A DNA stretch of 64,000 nucleotides from Flavobacteriales bacterium (GTDB taxonomy: Bacteria > Bacteroidota > Bacteroidia > Flavobacteriales_F > PHOS-HE28), in contig JAHBUK010000003.1 in the NCBI GenBank assembly GCA_019638115.1, positions 744,001-808,000 of the forward strand. The letters run 5' to 3'. Shown here piece by piece: positions 29,701 to 39,493 of this stretch; position 1 is the stretch's first letter; each line of letters begins with the position of its first letter. A program made the translations under genes and the position numbers. Under the pieces are notes generated by a model. The model saw only the letters and a list, made by a program, of their open reading frames with translations. It did no database searches and was not told where the DNA came from.

Positions 29701-31017
29701 GTGCTCTCGCCTTTCGGCAACTACCCATTGGAGGTGTACTACTACGTCTACCAGAACCTGAGCAGCCCGCAATTGCGACCGGATTGTATCCAAGACGCAC
29801 AAGGGAATCCGATCAGCTTCATCGGGGAGTGGTTCTACAAGCTCCAACCCGTAAACGAGGGAGTACCTTTCAATAGGGAAGTACACTGCGCGGACCACGA
29901 TCATGTGCGCCAAGGCCCTGGCCCGGAACGTATTCCGGAGCTTACCCAGGAATACCTCCTGAAACAACAGGAACTCGCCAGTGCATACGCTCAATATACC
30001 GGCAATGTGGATAAGATGCGCACGGGCGATCTTGTCGGGATGATCGACCATCAACCCTGGCACCCCAGTCACACACTGCGCGACAGCCTGATGGGCAATT
30101 ACCCCTTGAGCGACTCCGTGATGAAATCGCTCATCTTCCGCACGGAGCCCATGGATGAGTGGCACCTGACCCAGGTGTTGTTGCAGAACAGTCCGCTAAC
30201 GAGGTGGGTGTGGGGCTACCTGGATCATGTTCAACCCTTGTCTCCCTATTTCCTTGATCTGCTGCGCCAGCACCAGAACGGCATCGGTTTGCGCGGAACA
30301 CTGGAATTGGAAGTGGTGCTGCGCCAGCAGGAGCGTACGCGCCTGATGCATGAACTGCTCTATGCTTGGGCACAGGACAGCGTATCTTCAGGCAAACAGG
30401 ATGCATTTGCAGCCATCTACCTCGCCGACAGTTTAAGCGATGGGTACCGCGACCTGTTCATGCATCGCCTGGAGTATGACCCAGCAGCTGCGAATAACAT
30501 GCACCAGTACCTGTATGACCGGCGCGACGCGGACCTTGTGAGTTGGGGGCAACTCCACACTGCCCTTGGTGGCGATTGGTCGTTGGCCGACAGCGTGCAA
30601 GTGGCACAGCTCATGGACCTTGCTTTGGATCAGGACAGCAAAGCATCTGCACTTGCATGGGCGAGCCTCTTGGAGGCTGGTGTTTGGGATAGTATCCCCA
30701 GTCCAGAACCCCCGGCCTTGTTCAAGAACCTCTGGCAACCACGCCGCACGGGCAATGCACCGAGCCTTCAAGAGGTACTGCGTGTACTGCCCAACCCGGC
30801 GAGCGATCGCATTGCCTTCGCCTATCCGGAAGGCATGGAGCGTGGCGAGCTGCAGATCTTTGATGGCCAAGGTCGCCTTGTACAGACCTTGTTGCTGCAA
30901 GGCCAACGCGGTTTAACCGAAAGTAGTGTCAAGCACCTCGTACCTGGTTTGTACGTCGCACGCCTTTCGTTCGATGGTCTTAACTTAGGGGCTGTTCGAT
31001 TCACGGTCGCTCGATGA
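26784..31017 (+). CDS. Large beta-helix T9SS surface protein, out of frame at a poly-C tract (phase-variable or sequencing error)
   Basis: From ATG 26784 the frame encodes a signal-like start (KNKRDLLKALLVAPFLIPPP) but hits a stop at 26865 after a run of 12 C. Removing one C joins it to a long frame of about 1,385 residues ending at 31017, giving about 1,410 in all. The body has a propeller-like N-terminal half (residues about 50-530 of the long frame), a right-handed parallel beta-helix (about 550-900, e.g. IECNTRWPGIRVEG, SVFRDCVNGVHFEN), a helical region, and a C-terminal T9SS sorting domain (VLPNPASDRIAF, GLYVARLSF). It probably sits on the cell surface in some role such as adhesion. As assembled, initiation would need a TTG or later ATG without a signal peptide. 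The stop overlaps the next gene's start (ATGA). Confidence 0.8.
26838..26849 (+). repeat. 12-C homopolymer in the 5' coding region
   Basis: Twelve consecutive C lie 54 bp into the coding sequence of the beta-helix protein. An 11- or 14-C tract would keep the signal-like start in frame with the body, while 12 or 13 C gives early termination. Confidence 0.9.
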
Positions 31018-32504
31018 GGCTCTTACAAACGCTGTTGTTCACTTTGGGCGGAGGCTTAGTTGCCTCCGCCCAAAGCGGCTTCATTGTGCACCTGGACACC
31101 ATTCAAGCTGGCCGAAATGGCTTTGCTACTTCAGTAAGAACCTTGCCTGATGGGTATTTGCTGTTCACCCAGCAGTGGTCCTTTGAATATTTCAATAAGG
31201 AGCACATTTACATCCGCAAGTTGGATCCGGAGGGTAACTACCAGTATCAACTGGATCACTGGGCGGGTGACGATCGCCGCTTCGACCTGGGGTACATCGA
31301 TGCGGTGGCCTCCAACGTGGATGGTTCATTCTCTGCCGTTATCAATGAAGGGCGTGGATACGACGCCGAACATTGGCTTTACCGTTTCGACCAAAGCGGA
31401 GACACCATCGGCCGGTCCTTCATCCTCTCCTACCCCTTTTCAGATTCGATAACACTGGCCGTTCGGCAGCTTCGTTCCACCACTGATGGAGGGCATGTAT
31501 GGTGTGGCTTTCATGCCATCTCCAATACGAACACGCGTGCCCTGATCGGGCGGTCTGATAACAATGGCGACACGCTCTGGACCCGAAAATTCGGGGCTGC
31601 AGGACAGGCGTATACCGCAGTGGGAGTTGCCGAGTATTTCGATGGCGGGTATCTCCTTACCGGCTATCGGATCGGTCCGCCAAGTTTGGATAAAGGTTTC
31701 TTGATCCGAACCGATGCGGAAGGCAATGAACTATGGCGGCGCTTCTTTGGCAACCGGGCAGACGTGAATGGCGCTGTTCGTGTTGCAGCCGATGGCAGCA
31801 TCTTCACATGGAGTGAATACAGGGATCCTCAATGGCCATCGCTCTGGCAACAGATGATGCTGAGCAAATGGGACCAAGAGGGTAACCTTGTTTGGCAGCG
31901 CAAGGTGAACTACAACCGCTTTGTTGGAACCTACGACCTTGAGCTGTTGGATGATGGTTCGATGGTGGCTACGGGCACCGCATTCCTGCAAGGTGTGCTG
32001 ATCAAATTCTCCGCTGAAGGCGACAGCCTTTGGTCAAGGGGATATAGCTACACCAACGACCTCCATAAGTTCTTCGATGTGGAGCCCACCAGTGATGGCG
32101 GCTTTGTCTGCACAGGCGCAGCAGACCGTTACTTTCCATTGGATCCCCAATACCAGACCAGCCAGATGATCTGGGTGGTAAAGACCGACAGCCTGGGCTG
32201 CGTGGTGCCCGGCTGCCACACCGTGGGCGTGGAGGAGTACCTGTTGGACCTCAACGAGCACCTGCACGTGTGGCCCAACCCCGTGGCCAGCGGCACGCCG
32301 CTCTCGCTCAGCTTCACCCCACCGCCGGAGTTCGCCGCCAAAGGCCCGTTGCGCGTGGTGGTGCTGGATGCAGCGGGCAGGTTGGTGCTCGAACAAGCGC
32401 TACCCAAGGGCGGTCATCCCGATGGGATCGTCCACACCCTTGATGCACCCGCATTGGCCAGTGGTACTTACCACCTGCACCTTCCGCAACAACCCCTGCG
32501 ATGA
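31014..32504 (+). CDS. Secreted propeller-type T9SS protein with truncated sorting domain
   Basis: A 496-residue protein. Its signal peptide is LLQTLLFTLGGGLVASAQ. The body is a run of repeated blades, each with a DGG or DGS turn and a G-D-x-L-W strand (DNNGDTLWTRKFG, DQEGNLVWQRKVN, SAEGDSLWSRGYS), like the delta-60/SBBP propellers of Bacteroidota. A T9SS sorting domain begins at HVWPNPVASGTPLSL, but after ASGTYHLHL the frame runs into sequence belonging to a different gene and stops six residues later. The last strand needed for sorting is missing, so secretion by T9SS is doubtful. The start overlaps the preceding stop (ATGA), so the two are coupled. Confidence 0.85.
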   Translation: MRLLQTLLFTLGGGLVASAQSGFIVHLDTIQAGRNGFATSVRTLPDGYLLFTQQWSFEYFNKEHIYIRKLDPEGNYQYQLDHWAGDDRRFDLGYIDAVASNVDGSFSAVINEGRGYDAEHWLYRFDQSGDTIGRSFILSYPFSDSITLAVRQLRSTTDGGHVWCGFHAISNTNTRALIGRSDNNGDTLWTRKFGAAGQAYTAVGVAEYFDGGYLLTGYRIGPPSLDKGFLIRTDAEGNELWRRFFGNRADVNGAVRVAADGSIFTWSEYRDPQWPSLWQQMMLSKWDQEGNLVWQRKVNYNRFVGTYDLELLDDGSMVATGTAFLQGVLIKFSAEGDSLWSRGYSYTNDLHKFFDVEPTSDGGFVCTGAADRYFPLDPQYQTSQMIWVVKTDSLGCVVPGCHTVGVEEYLLDLNEHLHVWPNPVASGTPLSLSFTPPPEFAAKGPLRVVVLDAAGRLVLEQALPKGGHPDGIVHTLDAPALASGTYHLHLPQQPLR

Positions 32505-34995
32505 ACGCTGGAAGGGCATCGAACTCCATGGCAACTTCGCACAGCACCAAGGCGGTTTCCCCTATCCGGAGCACCAAGGCTTTCTGCTGCTGAACAACAG
32601 CACGGTGAAGAATGCCGAGATCGGTGTGCTGGTGGCGCATCGCAATGCACAAGGCAACATCGTGAAGACCAAGGAGGGTGGTGTGCTCCGCACGCTGAAC
32701 GGCACCCGTTTCGAGAACAACCGCCAGGGCGTGTTCTTCCGGCCCTACCAGAACTTCAACCCCACCACCGGTGTGAAGCTGCGCAACCTCAGCCGCTTCA
32801 ACAACACCACCTTCACGGTGAACGCCGACTATCCGGAGCGCAACACCAACTACGACTTCATGCACCACATGCAGCTGTGGCGCGTGGATGGAATCCAGAT
32901 AACGGCCTGTGCCTTCAAGAACGAACTGGCCGATAACTTCTTTGCCTCCACCGGCAGCTACCCCGGCAGCCAATACCTGGGCTACGGCATCTACAGCCTG
33001 GATGCCGATTACCGCGTGCAGGCCCAATGCACCGCCAACCCGCCGCCCGGCCCCGGCCAAGCCTGCCCGGTGGGCGAACACAACCCCACCCTCTTCCAAG
33101 GGCTGGACCACGGCATACACGCCCGCACCGGCACCACCTTGCGTAACTTCACCGTGGACCGTGCTCAATTCACCGACAACATTGCAGGGGTGTACACCGA
33201 AGGCGTAATCGGATACAAAGTGGTACACAGCCTCTTTGAGGTGGGGGGTAGGAATGTGGATCTGACGAATTCAATTGAGGAGTTCTGGGATGACCATCAC
33301 CGTGGCTTGTATTCCTACACCGGCCACGCCTTCATCCCCGACTTCAACCACTTCGACCGTAGCGGCCCTGCGCAGGCCGAAGGCATTGTGATCGGCTACA
33401 GCCGGGATAACAACGACATGGTCTTCGGCAATTCGGCCGAAGACATCGACAATGCCTACGTGGGTGAGGGCATCTGTCTTTCGCTTGATCCGGAAGGACC
33501 GAACATCGGCTTGCAGCTGCTCTGCAATGACAACGAGATCAACGCTTACAACCTGACCGCTCGGATCGCTTTGAGCGCTGACTTGGATGAATGGCCAAGT
33601 CATGGTATTCGTGCTTCCCAAGGCGACAATTACCGCGCCGCTGGCAACACCTTCGACCGGGACCTGACGGTGCTGGACGATAGCGATTACCGCAACGACA
33701 CGGAGCGGGCCTTCGTTTACTTCTACGAAGGGGAGAACACCGAGTACCAACCTGCCGACTACAATGCGGACCTGATCGGCCTGTTCCCCGTTGTGGGTGG
33801 TATGGAGGAGCCCTGCGCCTCACGCATGTTGGTGATCGTTACCGAAGACCCACCGGGCATGGTGATCGCCGGAGAGCACCTGAAGGAAATGAAGCTGGCC
33901 TATGGCAATACCCGCTACCAGTACGAACAGTTGCTGGATGGCGGGAACACGGACGAAGTGGTGCAGCAGATCGTGGATTCCTGGCCGCAGGATGTTTGGG
34001 ACCTGCGCGACCAACTCCTGGCCATGAGCCCCTACCTGAGCGATACCACACTGCGCAAATTGACCAACTCGCCCACGGTCCCCGATGCCATAAAGACCGA
34101 GATCCTGATCGCCAACCCCGAAGGAGTGTTCTTCCATGGCATCGTGCCCTGGATCCTTGCCGAAGAGCTTCTTCCCACCTACATGGTGGCGCAGATCGTG
34201 GCCAGTTGGGACCAACGGACCTACCGATACACCTTGGAGAACGACATGGGGCATTTCCACTCCGCCATGAGCCAGGCCGCTACACGCTTGCTCAGCTACC
34301 ACGCGGCGGATAGCACCTATGACCACTTGGACAGCTTGATCACCACCTGGCAGGAGATCCGCACACCAGCAGCCCGCTACTCAGAGGCATTGGGATACCT
34401 GGAACGCGGGCGATACACCAACGCGGCGTACGCGGTGCAAACCATTCCACAAGAGCATAAACGGCTCAACCATAAGTACCTTTCGGAAAAGGACCGGATG
34501 CTGGGCTACATTTCCTTCCTCGAAAGTGTGCATGTGAGCGGCCGCGAATTGAATGAACTGGACAGCACCGAAGTGGCACAACTGCAAAGCCTGATCGCTG
34601 GCAAGCACGACCGGCCCGCAGTGTGGGCGCAGAACCTGCTGTGCTTCCATTACGGGCTTTGCAGCCCGCCGCACACCGGTGGCAAGAGCAGCACACCCAA
34701 GGCCTTCCCGCGTTTGGAGAACACCGAAGGAGTGGTTGAAGGACCGCAGCTCGGCCTCTTGCCGAACCCTGCTTCTGTGTACGTGGCAGTTAACTACGAC
34801 CTGAAAGCAGCAGCGGACCGGGCCTACTTGTTGGTACGCGACCTGGGTGGCCGAGAGGTGAACATGCAGGTGCTTGGGAATGCGGAAGGCCAGGTGGTGA
34901 TCGACACCCGAAGGTTACCTGCCGGTGTGTACACGGTTGAACTGCACAACGCAGGCCAACGCTTGCTCACCCAAAAACTGATCGTGCAGCCATGA
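32467..34995 (+). pseudogene. 5'-truncated beta-helix T9SS protein gene
   Basis: From about 32473 the frame encodes 840 residues that begin inside a beta-helix domain (CTFRNNPCDERWKGIELHGN). This aligns with STFTAIECNTRWPGIRVEG near residue 580 of the large protein encoded at 26784-31017. The rest matches that protein in order: beta-helix, helical region (LLDGGNTDEVVQQIVDSWPQ, MSPYLSDTTLRKLTN) and C-terminal T9SS sorting domain (LLPNPASVYVAVNYDL, AGVYTVELHN). The first 570 or so residues, signal peptide and start codon are missing. Upstream codons in this frame overlap the preceding gene antithetically and look meaningless. It is either a natural deletion remnant or an assembly artefact. Confidence 0.8.
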
Positions 34996-36449
34996 GGCTG
35001 AAGCGCAAACAACGCATGGTACTGGTGGTGGCCCTCTTGGCCACCACCAGCCTTGCGGCGCAACAACCCTTCGACTTGGACCCGAGTTTCAGGACGGTCA
35101 TACAAGAGAATTATGTGAATTCGATAGCAGTACTCGGAGATGGCGGAATCTTCTTGTCTGGTAGGATTAAGTTCCCCGGCGATCAGAATTTCCGTGGAAG
35201 CGCCAAACTATTGTCCAATGGACAGCAAGACTTGACCTTCCCGACCTTTCCGCAAACAACAGGAGGAGGACCGATACGTCGTTGGAACGACCAATACTAT
35301 GTGATGACCGCAGCAACGGTGCGTCGTTTGACCGCTGCTGGACTTGTGGACCCCTCCTTTGTTAGCATGAACAGCAGTCCTTACTTCGGATCCAACCAAG
35401 GCGGCGACTACCATGTGTTCCCCGATGGCCGTGTGCTGCTGAGCGGAGTGCATGCGGTGAACTACCCACCGGGAGGCTTCAGCGGGTCGCATTGCCTGGT
35501 GTGGTTCACCAACACAGGGCAGTTGGACACCACCCGCATACACCGCAAATGCAACGGTGCGGTGTACGATATCGAACCTTTGCCCGATGGCAAGTTCCTG
35601 CTCAGCGGGGTGCTCAGCACCTACGAGGGTACTCCTGTGGGGCGCATCTTCCGCGTGCATGCCGATGGTGCTTTGGACACCACCTTCCAGACCACCATCC
35701 ATTGGGGCCAGGCCGTGGGTTACCACCAACAGGCCGATGGCAAGGTGATCGCCGCTGGCCGTTTCCTTTTCCAGGGCGATCCCGATACACTGCACCTGGT
35801 GCGATTGATGCCCGATGGGCAACGGGATGAAAGCTTCAATAACCATCTGAGGTCATGGACAACCCAAGGAGGTTCCGAAAGACCATGGGGTGGATTGTAT
35901 CCCATTACACCGGACCGCTTCATCGTCTACGGTGCATTCGAAGCAATTGACGAGCAGCCTCGCGGAGCCATTGCGTTGATCGACACGGCGGGGAATCTGC
36001 TGGATGATTGGTTCGGAGAGGGCGGTTGCGGAAGTTGGAATGACCAGGGGCTGATCAAACGCAGCGTGTCCGGCATTGTACCGGATGGTGACGGCAACTA
36101 CTACATCTGGGGCAGCTACCACGGTTACAATGACGGCACCACCAACGACACGCAACAGCGCATGGTAAGCCGCTTGTATGGCCTTAACGTGGGCGTGCCG
36201 GAGCAGGAGCAGTTACGTTTGGAGGTGTTCCCAAACCCGGCCAGCACGCAGCTCACCGTGCAGTTGGAGCACCAGCTGCCCGGCGCAGTGCTGCTGCTGC
36301 GCGATGCCCTGGGGCGCGAAGTGCTGCAACAGCGTGTGGCCGGGCATTACAACACGCTGGCCGTGCAGGGCCTGGCTCCAGGGGTGTACCTGCTGGAGTT
36401 GTGGGGCGATGGCCGAAGGATGGCCAAGCAACGCGTGGTGGTGGAGTAA
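34992..36449 (+). CDS. Secreted delta-60-repeat propeller protein with T9SS sorting domain
   Basis: A 485-residue protein with a signal peptide (RMVLVVALLATTSLAAQ). It is followed by repeats of the delta-60 type: GQLDTTRIHRKCNG, DIEPLPDGKFLLSGVL, DGALDTTFQTTI, QQADGKVIAAGRFLF and DGQRDESFNNHL. The sorting domain (LEVFPNPASTQLTVQL, APGVYLLELWGDGRRM) is complete. The start overlaps the stop of the beta-helix pseudogene (ATGA), the same coupling as in the first gene pair 4 kb upstream. Function is unknown. Such propellers are common T9SS cargo. Confidence 0.87.
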   Translation: MRLKRKQRMVLVVALLATTSLAAQQPFDLDPSFRTVIQENYVNSIAVLGDGGIFLSGRIKFPGDQNFRGSAKLLSNGQQDLTFPTFPQTTGGGPIRRWNDQYYVMTAATVRRLTAAGLVDPSFVSMNSSPYFGSNQGGDYHVFPDGRVLLSGVHAVNYPPGGFSGSHCLVWFTNTGQLDTTRIHRKCNGAVYDIEPLPDGKFLLSGVLSTYEGTPVGRIFRVHADGALDTTFQTTIHWGQAVGYHQQADGKVIAAGRFLFQGDPDTLHLVRLMPDGQRDESFNNHLRSWTTQGGSERPWGGLYPITPDRFIVYGAFEAIDEQPRGAIALIDTAGNLLDDWFGEGGCGSWNDQGLIKRSVSGIVPDGDGNYYIWGSYHGYNDGTTNDTQQRMVSRLYGLNVGVPEQEQLRLEVFPNPASTQLTVQLEHQLPGAVLLLRDALGREVLQQRVAGHYNTLAVQGLAPGVYLLELWGDGRRMAKQRVVVE

Positions 36450-36626
36450 CGAGCAACGGTATTCCCAAGCATACTCGGTGGCCTTAGTTTCACGGCATGT
36501 TCCGCACATGGCCGAGCCGCAGCACCGAAGTGGTTGGAACGCCCGCAACGGTCCACCACTACCGTGGCCGGTCCGACTGCACCTGCGGCCCGATAGTGCT
36601 GCACGGCGCCGCACTATCTTGCCGCC

Positions 36627-37439
36627 ATGCGACAGCTCATGTTGATCATCGCCATCTGCTCGGGCATGGTGGTGCATGCCCAGAAGAAGGGGAAGGCACC
36701 CACGGCCTACGAACTGGAAGCGCAGCGTTTCCAGGAACTGGTGACCGAGGGCGAACAGGCCGAAGCACGGGGTGATGCGGCAGTGGCCGAAGAGCGTTAT
36801 GCGCAGGCCCTGCTCCTGAAACGGGACAAGGCACTGGTCCGGAAACGTGGCCTGCTCCTGCTGGCGCTGCAGGATACCGCCGGCTTCTGTGCCCAGTTCG
36901 GCGGCCTGTCCAGGAGCGATCGGGGGCAGCACGCCGAAGAATGGCCGAACTGGTGCCTGCGCGAGGACAGTGTTGCTTATGCCGGGTCCGGTCTCTCGGG
37001 ATCCGCATACAGCGGCACCACCAACGTGCAGCGCACCTGGGCCCGCGCCACGGGGCGCACCACCCACAAGCTCTACGATGCAAGCGACAGTTTGCACATC
37101 ATCATCTCCACCAGCGAACGCGATACGGTCTTCTTCATGTGCGAGAAGACCGCCTCTTTCATCGGTGGAGAAACGGAATTGTACAAGTTCCTGGGCCGCA
37201 GCACCCGGTATCCGGAGTACGCCTTGGATGCCGGTTTGATGGGCACGGTGTACGTCACCTTCGTGGTGGGTGAGCACGGTGAACTGGCGGATGTGCGGGT
37301 GCTGCGGGGCGTTCACCACAGCCTGGACAACGAGGCCTTGCGCGTGGTGGGCACCATGCCGCGCTGGGAACCGGCCAGGCACCGGGGGCAGGCCGTTCGC
37401 TTCCAGTACAACCTGCCCATCCGCTTCACCATTCGCTAG
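36627..37439 (+). CDS. Secreted protein with C-terminal TonB domain
   Basis: A 270-residue protein with a signal peptide (LMLIIAICSGMVVHAQ), a charged helical segment to about residue 80 (ELEAQRFQELVTEGEQAEAR), a middle part of no known family, and a TonB_C-type domain near residues 190-268 (RYPEYALDAGLMGTVYVTFV, NEALRVVGTMPRWEPARHRG). There is no retained membrane helix and no Pro-rich spacer, so it is not a classic energy transducer. Such TonB-C proteins are common in Bacteroidota and may act in the periplasm. It stands alone. Confidence 0.78.
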   Translation: MRQLMLIIAICSGMVVHAQKKGKAPTAYELEAQRFQELVTEGEQAEARGDAAVAEERYAQALLLKRDKALVRKRGLLLLALQDTAGFCAQFGGLSRSDRGQHAEEWPNWCLREDSVAYAGSGLSGSAYSGTTNVQRTWARATGRTTHKLYDASDSLHIIISTSERDTVFFMCEKTASFIGGETELYKFLGRSTRYPEYALDAGLMGTVYVTFVVGEHGELADVRVLRGVHHSLDNEALRVVGTMPRWEPARHRGQAVRFQYNLPIRFTIR

Positions 37440-37523
37440 GGTCAAAGCGCTGTCCGATGATCGTCATGTGCTGGCAAGCGGCACATTCCCACATTTGCAC
37501 AGCCGGAGCTACCGGCATCCGCC

Positions 37524-38666
37524 ATGCGCATCGTTGTGAACACCCGCCTGCTGCTGCCCGATAGGTTGGAGGGCATCGGCTGGTTCACGCACGAGACCCT
37601 GTCGCGCATCGTGAAGGCCCACCCCGAGCACGAGTTCATCTTCCTCTTCGATCGGAAGTACGATCGGCGCTTCATCTACGCCCCGAACGTTACGCCGGTG
37701 GTGATGTGGCCGCCCACGCGCCATCCGCTGCTGTACCGGGTGTGGTTCGACTTTCTGCTGCCGCGCAAGTTGAAGGCCCTGCGCGCGGATGCCTTCATCA
37801 GCCCCGATGGGTTCCTGGCGCTGAACAGCAACGTGCCCACGCTGGCGGTGGTCCACGACCTCAACTTCGAGCACTATCCGGAGGACCTGCCGCCTGCTTA
37901 CAGCAACTACTACCGCAGTTATTTCCCCCGCTTCGCCCGGCATGCGGCCCGCCTGGCCACGGTGAGCGAGTTCAGCCGCCGCGACATCGGATCTCGCTAT
38001 GCGGTGCGCCATTCGCACATCGACGTGGTGTACAACGGCGTGGGGGAGATGTTCAAACCCTTGGATGAGGCCGGCCGTGCAGCGGCACGCAACACCTACG
38101 CGCAGGGCGCTCCCTACTTCATCTGCGTCGGCTCCCTGCACCCCCGCAAGAACATCGCACGCCTGCTGCAGGCTTTCGATCGCATGCTCACGCACCATCC
38201 TTCCGACCTGCGGCTGGTGATCGTGGGCGAGCGTTTCTGGTGGGACCAGCGCATGGAGGATGCCTACAAGGGCATGGCCCATGCGGACCGCGTGCATTTC
38301 ACCGGGCGCCTGGGACCGGAGCAGTTGAGCCAGGCTTTGGGTGGTGCGTTGGCCCTCGCTTTCGTCAGCTACTTCGAGGGCTTCGGCATTCCCGTGGCGG
38401 AGGCCATGCGTTGCGGTGTGCCCGTGGTGGCCGCAGAAGCCACCTGCCTGCCGGAAGTGGCCGGCGATGCCGCGCTCTATTGCGATCCTTTCAGCGTGAA
38501 GGACATTGCGCGTGCCTTGCACGAGATGGCCGGTGATGCCGTGCTGCGCGAAGGCCTCAGCACCGCGGGCATCAAACGTTCGCAACGTTACACCTGGGAC
38601 AATGCGGCGACCGCGCTGTGGGCCTGCTTCGAGCGCATGTGCGACGATGCGGGGCTGAGGACGTGA
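37524..38666 (+). CDS. Glycosyltransferase family 4 (GT-B fold)
   Basis: A 380-residue cytoplasmic or membrane-associated enzyme. The N-terminal acceptor domain starts MRIVVNTRLLLPDRLEGIGW. The C-terminal nucleotide-sugar domain carries YFICVGSLHPRKNIARLLQA, the EX7E-type motif FEGFGIPVAEAMRCGVPVVA and LPEVAGDAALYCDPF. It transfers a sugar from an activated donor, likely to a surface glycan, with retention of configuration. The specific sugar is unknown. A CACATTTG element at 37490-37497 (one mismatch to TAnnTTTG) may be its -7 box. It is convergent with the ABC ATPase gene (gap 3 bp). Confidence 0.9.
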   Translation: MRIVVNTRLLLPDRLEGIGWFTHETLSRIVKAHPEHEFIFLFDRKYDRRFIYAPNVTPVVMWPPTRHPLLYRVWFDFLLPRKLKALRADAFISPDGFLALNSNVPTLAVVHDLNFEHYPEDLPPAYSNYYRSYFPRFARHAARLATVSEFSRRDIGSRYAVRHSHIDVVYNGVGEMFKPLDEAGRAAARNTYAQGAPYFICVGSLHPRKNIARLLQAFDRMLTHHPSDLRLVIVGERFWWDQRMEDAYKGMAHADRVHFTGRLGPEQLSQALGGALALAFVSYFEGFGIPVAEAMRCGVPVVAAEATCLPEVAGDAALYCDPFSVKDIARALHEMAGDAVLREGLSTAGIKRSQRYTWDNAATALWACFERMCDDAGLRT

Positions 38667-38669
38667 CCC

Positions 38670-39302
38670 CTACGCGGCGGACGGCTTCCAGCGCTCGATC
38701 TCCAGGAGCTCGGTACACAGGTCGTGCTCGGCCTGCTGCCGGTTGCTGGCCACCACCAGGGTGCGACCCTCCACATGGGCCCGCAGCAGTTCGCGGTACC
38801 AGGCAATGGCTTCCGCGTCCAGGTTGCTGGCCGGTTCATCCAAGAGCAGCAGGGGCGTGTCGCTCAGGATCGCGAGGGCCAGTTTCAAGCGCTGCTTCAT
38901 GCCGCTGCTGAAGTTGAGCACGGGCTTTTCCAACGCATGTTCCAGGTAGGCGATGCGCGCCACCTCGGCAGGTGTGATGCCCTTGCGGAGCGGCTTGAAA
39001 CGTGCGTGGAACTCCACCGCCTGCTTTAGGCTGAGGTCCTCGTAAAGCCCGAGGTAGGGCGCCGCGATGCTCACGTGGCGGTACACCGCTTCCTGCGGAA
39101 TGTCGCGCCCTTCCACCCGATGTACGATGCTACCCGTGGTAGGGGTGAGCGCACCGCCAAGCACTTGCAACAGCGTGCTCTTCCCACTTCCGTTCGCACC
39201 CAGGATCGCCGTACGACTGCCGCTCGCCAGGCTATGCGTAAGGCCCTGGAACACCACTTCGCGGCCGAAGTGTTTGGTGATGTCGGTGAGGAGGAGTTGC
39301 AT
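38670..39302 (-). CDS. ABC transporter ATP-binding protein
   Basis: A 210-residue ATPase with Walker A (LGANGSGKSTLL), the signature FSSGMKQRLKLALA, Walker B (LLLLDEPASNLD) and a C-terminal switch His replaced by a short VVASNR segment. The signature variant SSGMKQ is that of exporter-type subunits of the CcmA/ABC-2 class. No permease is adjacent. The gene is found in this position (between efp and lpxA) in Flavobacteriales as I recall, so it is part of the conserved neighbourhood. The substrate is unknown. Confidence 0.88.
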   Translation of the reverse strand: MQLLLTDITKHFGREVVFQGLTHSLASGSRTAILGANGSGKSTLLQVLGGALTPTTGSIVHRVEGRDIPQEAVYRHVSIAAPYLGLYEDLSLKQAVEFHARFKPLRKGITPAEVARIAYLEHALEKPVLNFSSGMKQRLKLALAILSDTPLLLLDEPASNLDAEAIAWYRELLRAHVEGRTLVVASNRQQAEHDLCTELLEIERWKPSAA

Positions 39303-39303
39303 T

Positions 39304-39489
39304 AGAGCATGTGCTCATATGCCCATGTGCTCATGTGCCCATGGCCGGACCTACTGGTGTCGTGCGATCCGGTTGCGTTGATGGTATTTGACACGTGATC
39401 GAAGATCGACCGATGACGACTTGCAGGAGCTATGCCCGAAGGCGCATTCATGAGCACATGTTCACATGTTCGCATGGGCACATGTGTGT
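39304..39489. repeat. Imperfect inverted repeat of CATGTG/CACATG units
   Basis: The left part (39304-39343) is built from CATGTGCTCATATGCCCATG-like units and the right part (39446-39489) from CATGAGCACATGTTCACATG-like units. They are largely reverse complements of each other. It fills the 191-bp gap between the ABC ATPase and lpxA genes. I recognise CACATGTG-rich intergenic repeats as typical dispersed elements of Bacteroidota. Confidence 0.6.
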
Positions 39490-39493
39490 TCGC

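Noticed and set aside
39304-39489. Inverted CATGTG repeats as an origin of replication or phage attachment site
   Set aside because: No DnaA-type cluster, dnaA gene, tRNA or integrase is nearby, and the motif looks like a common intergenic repeat.
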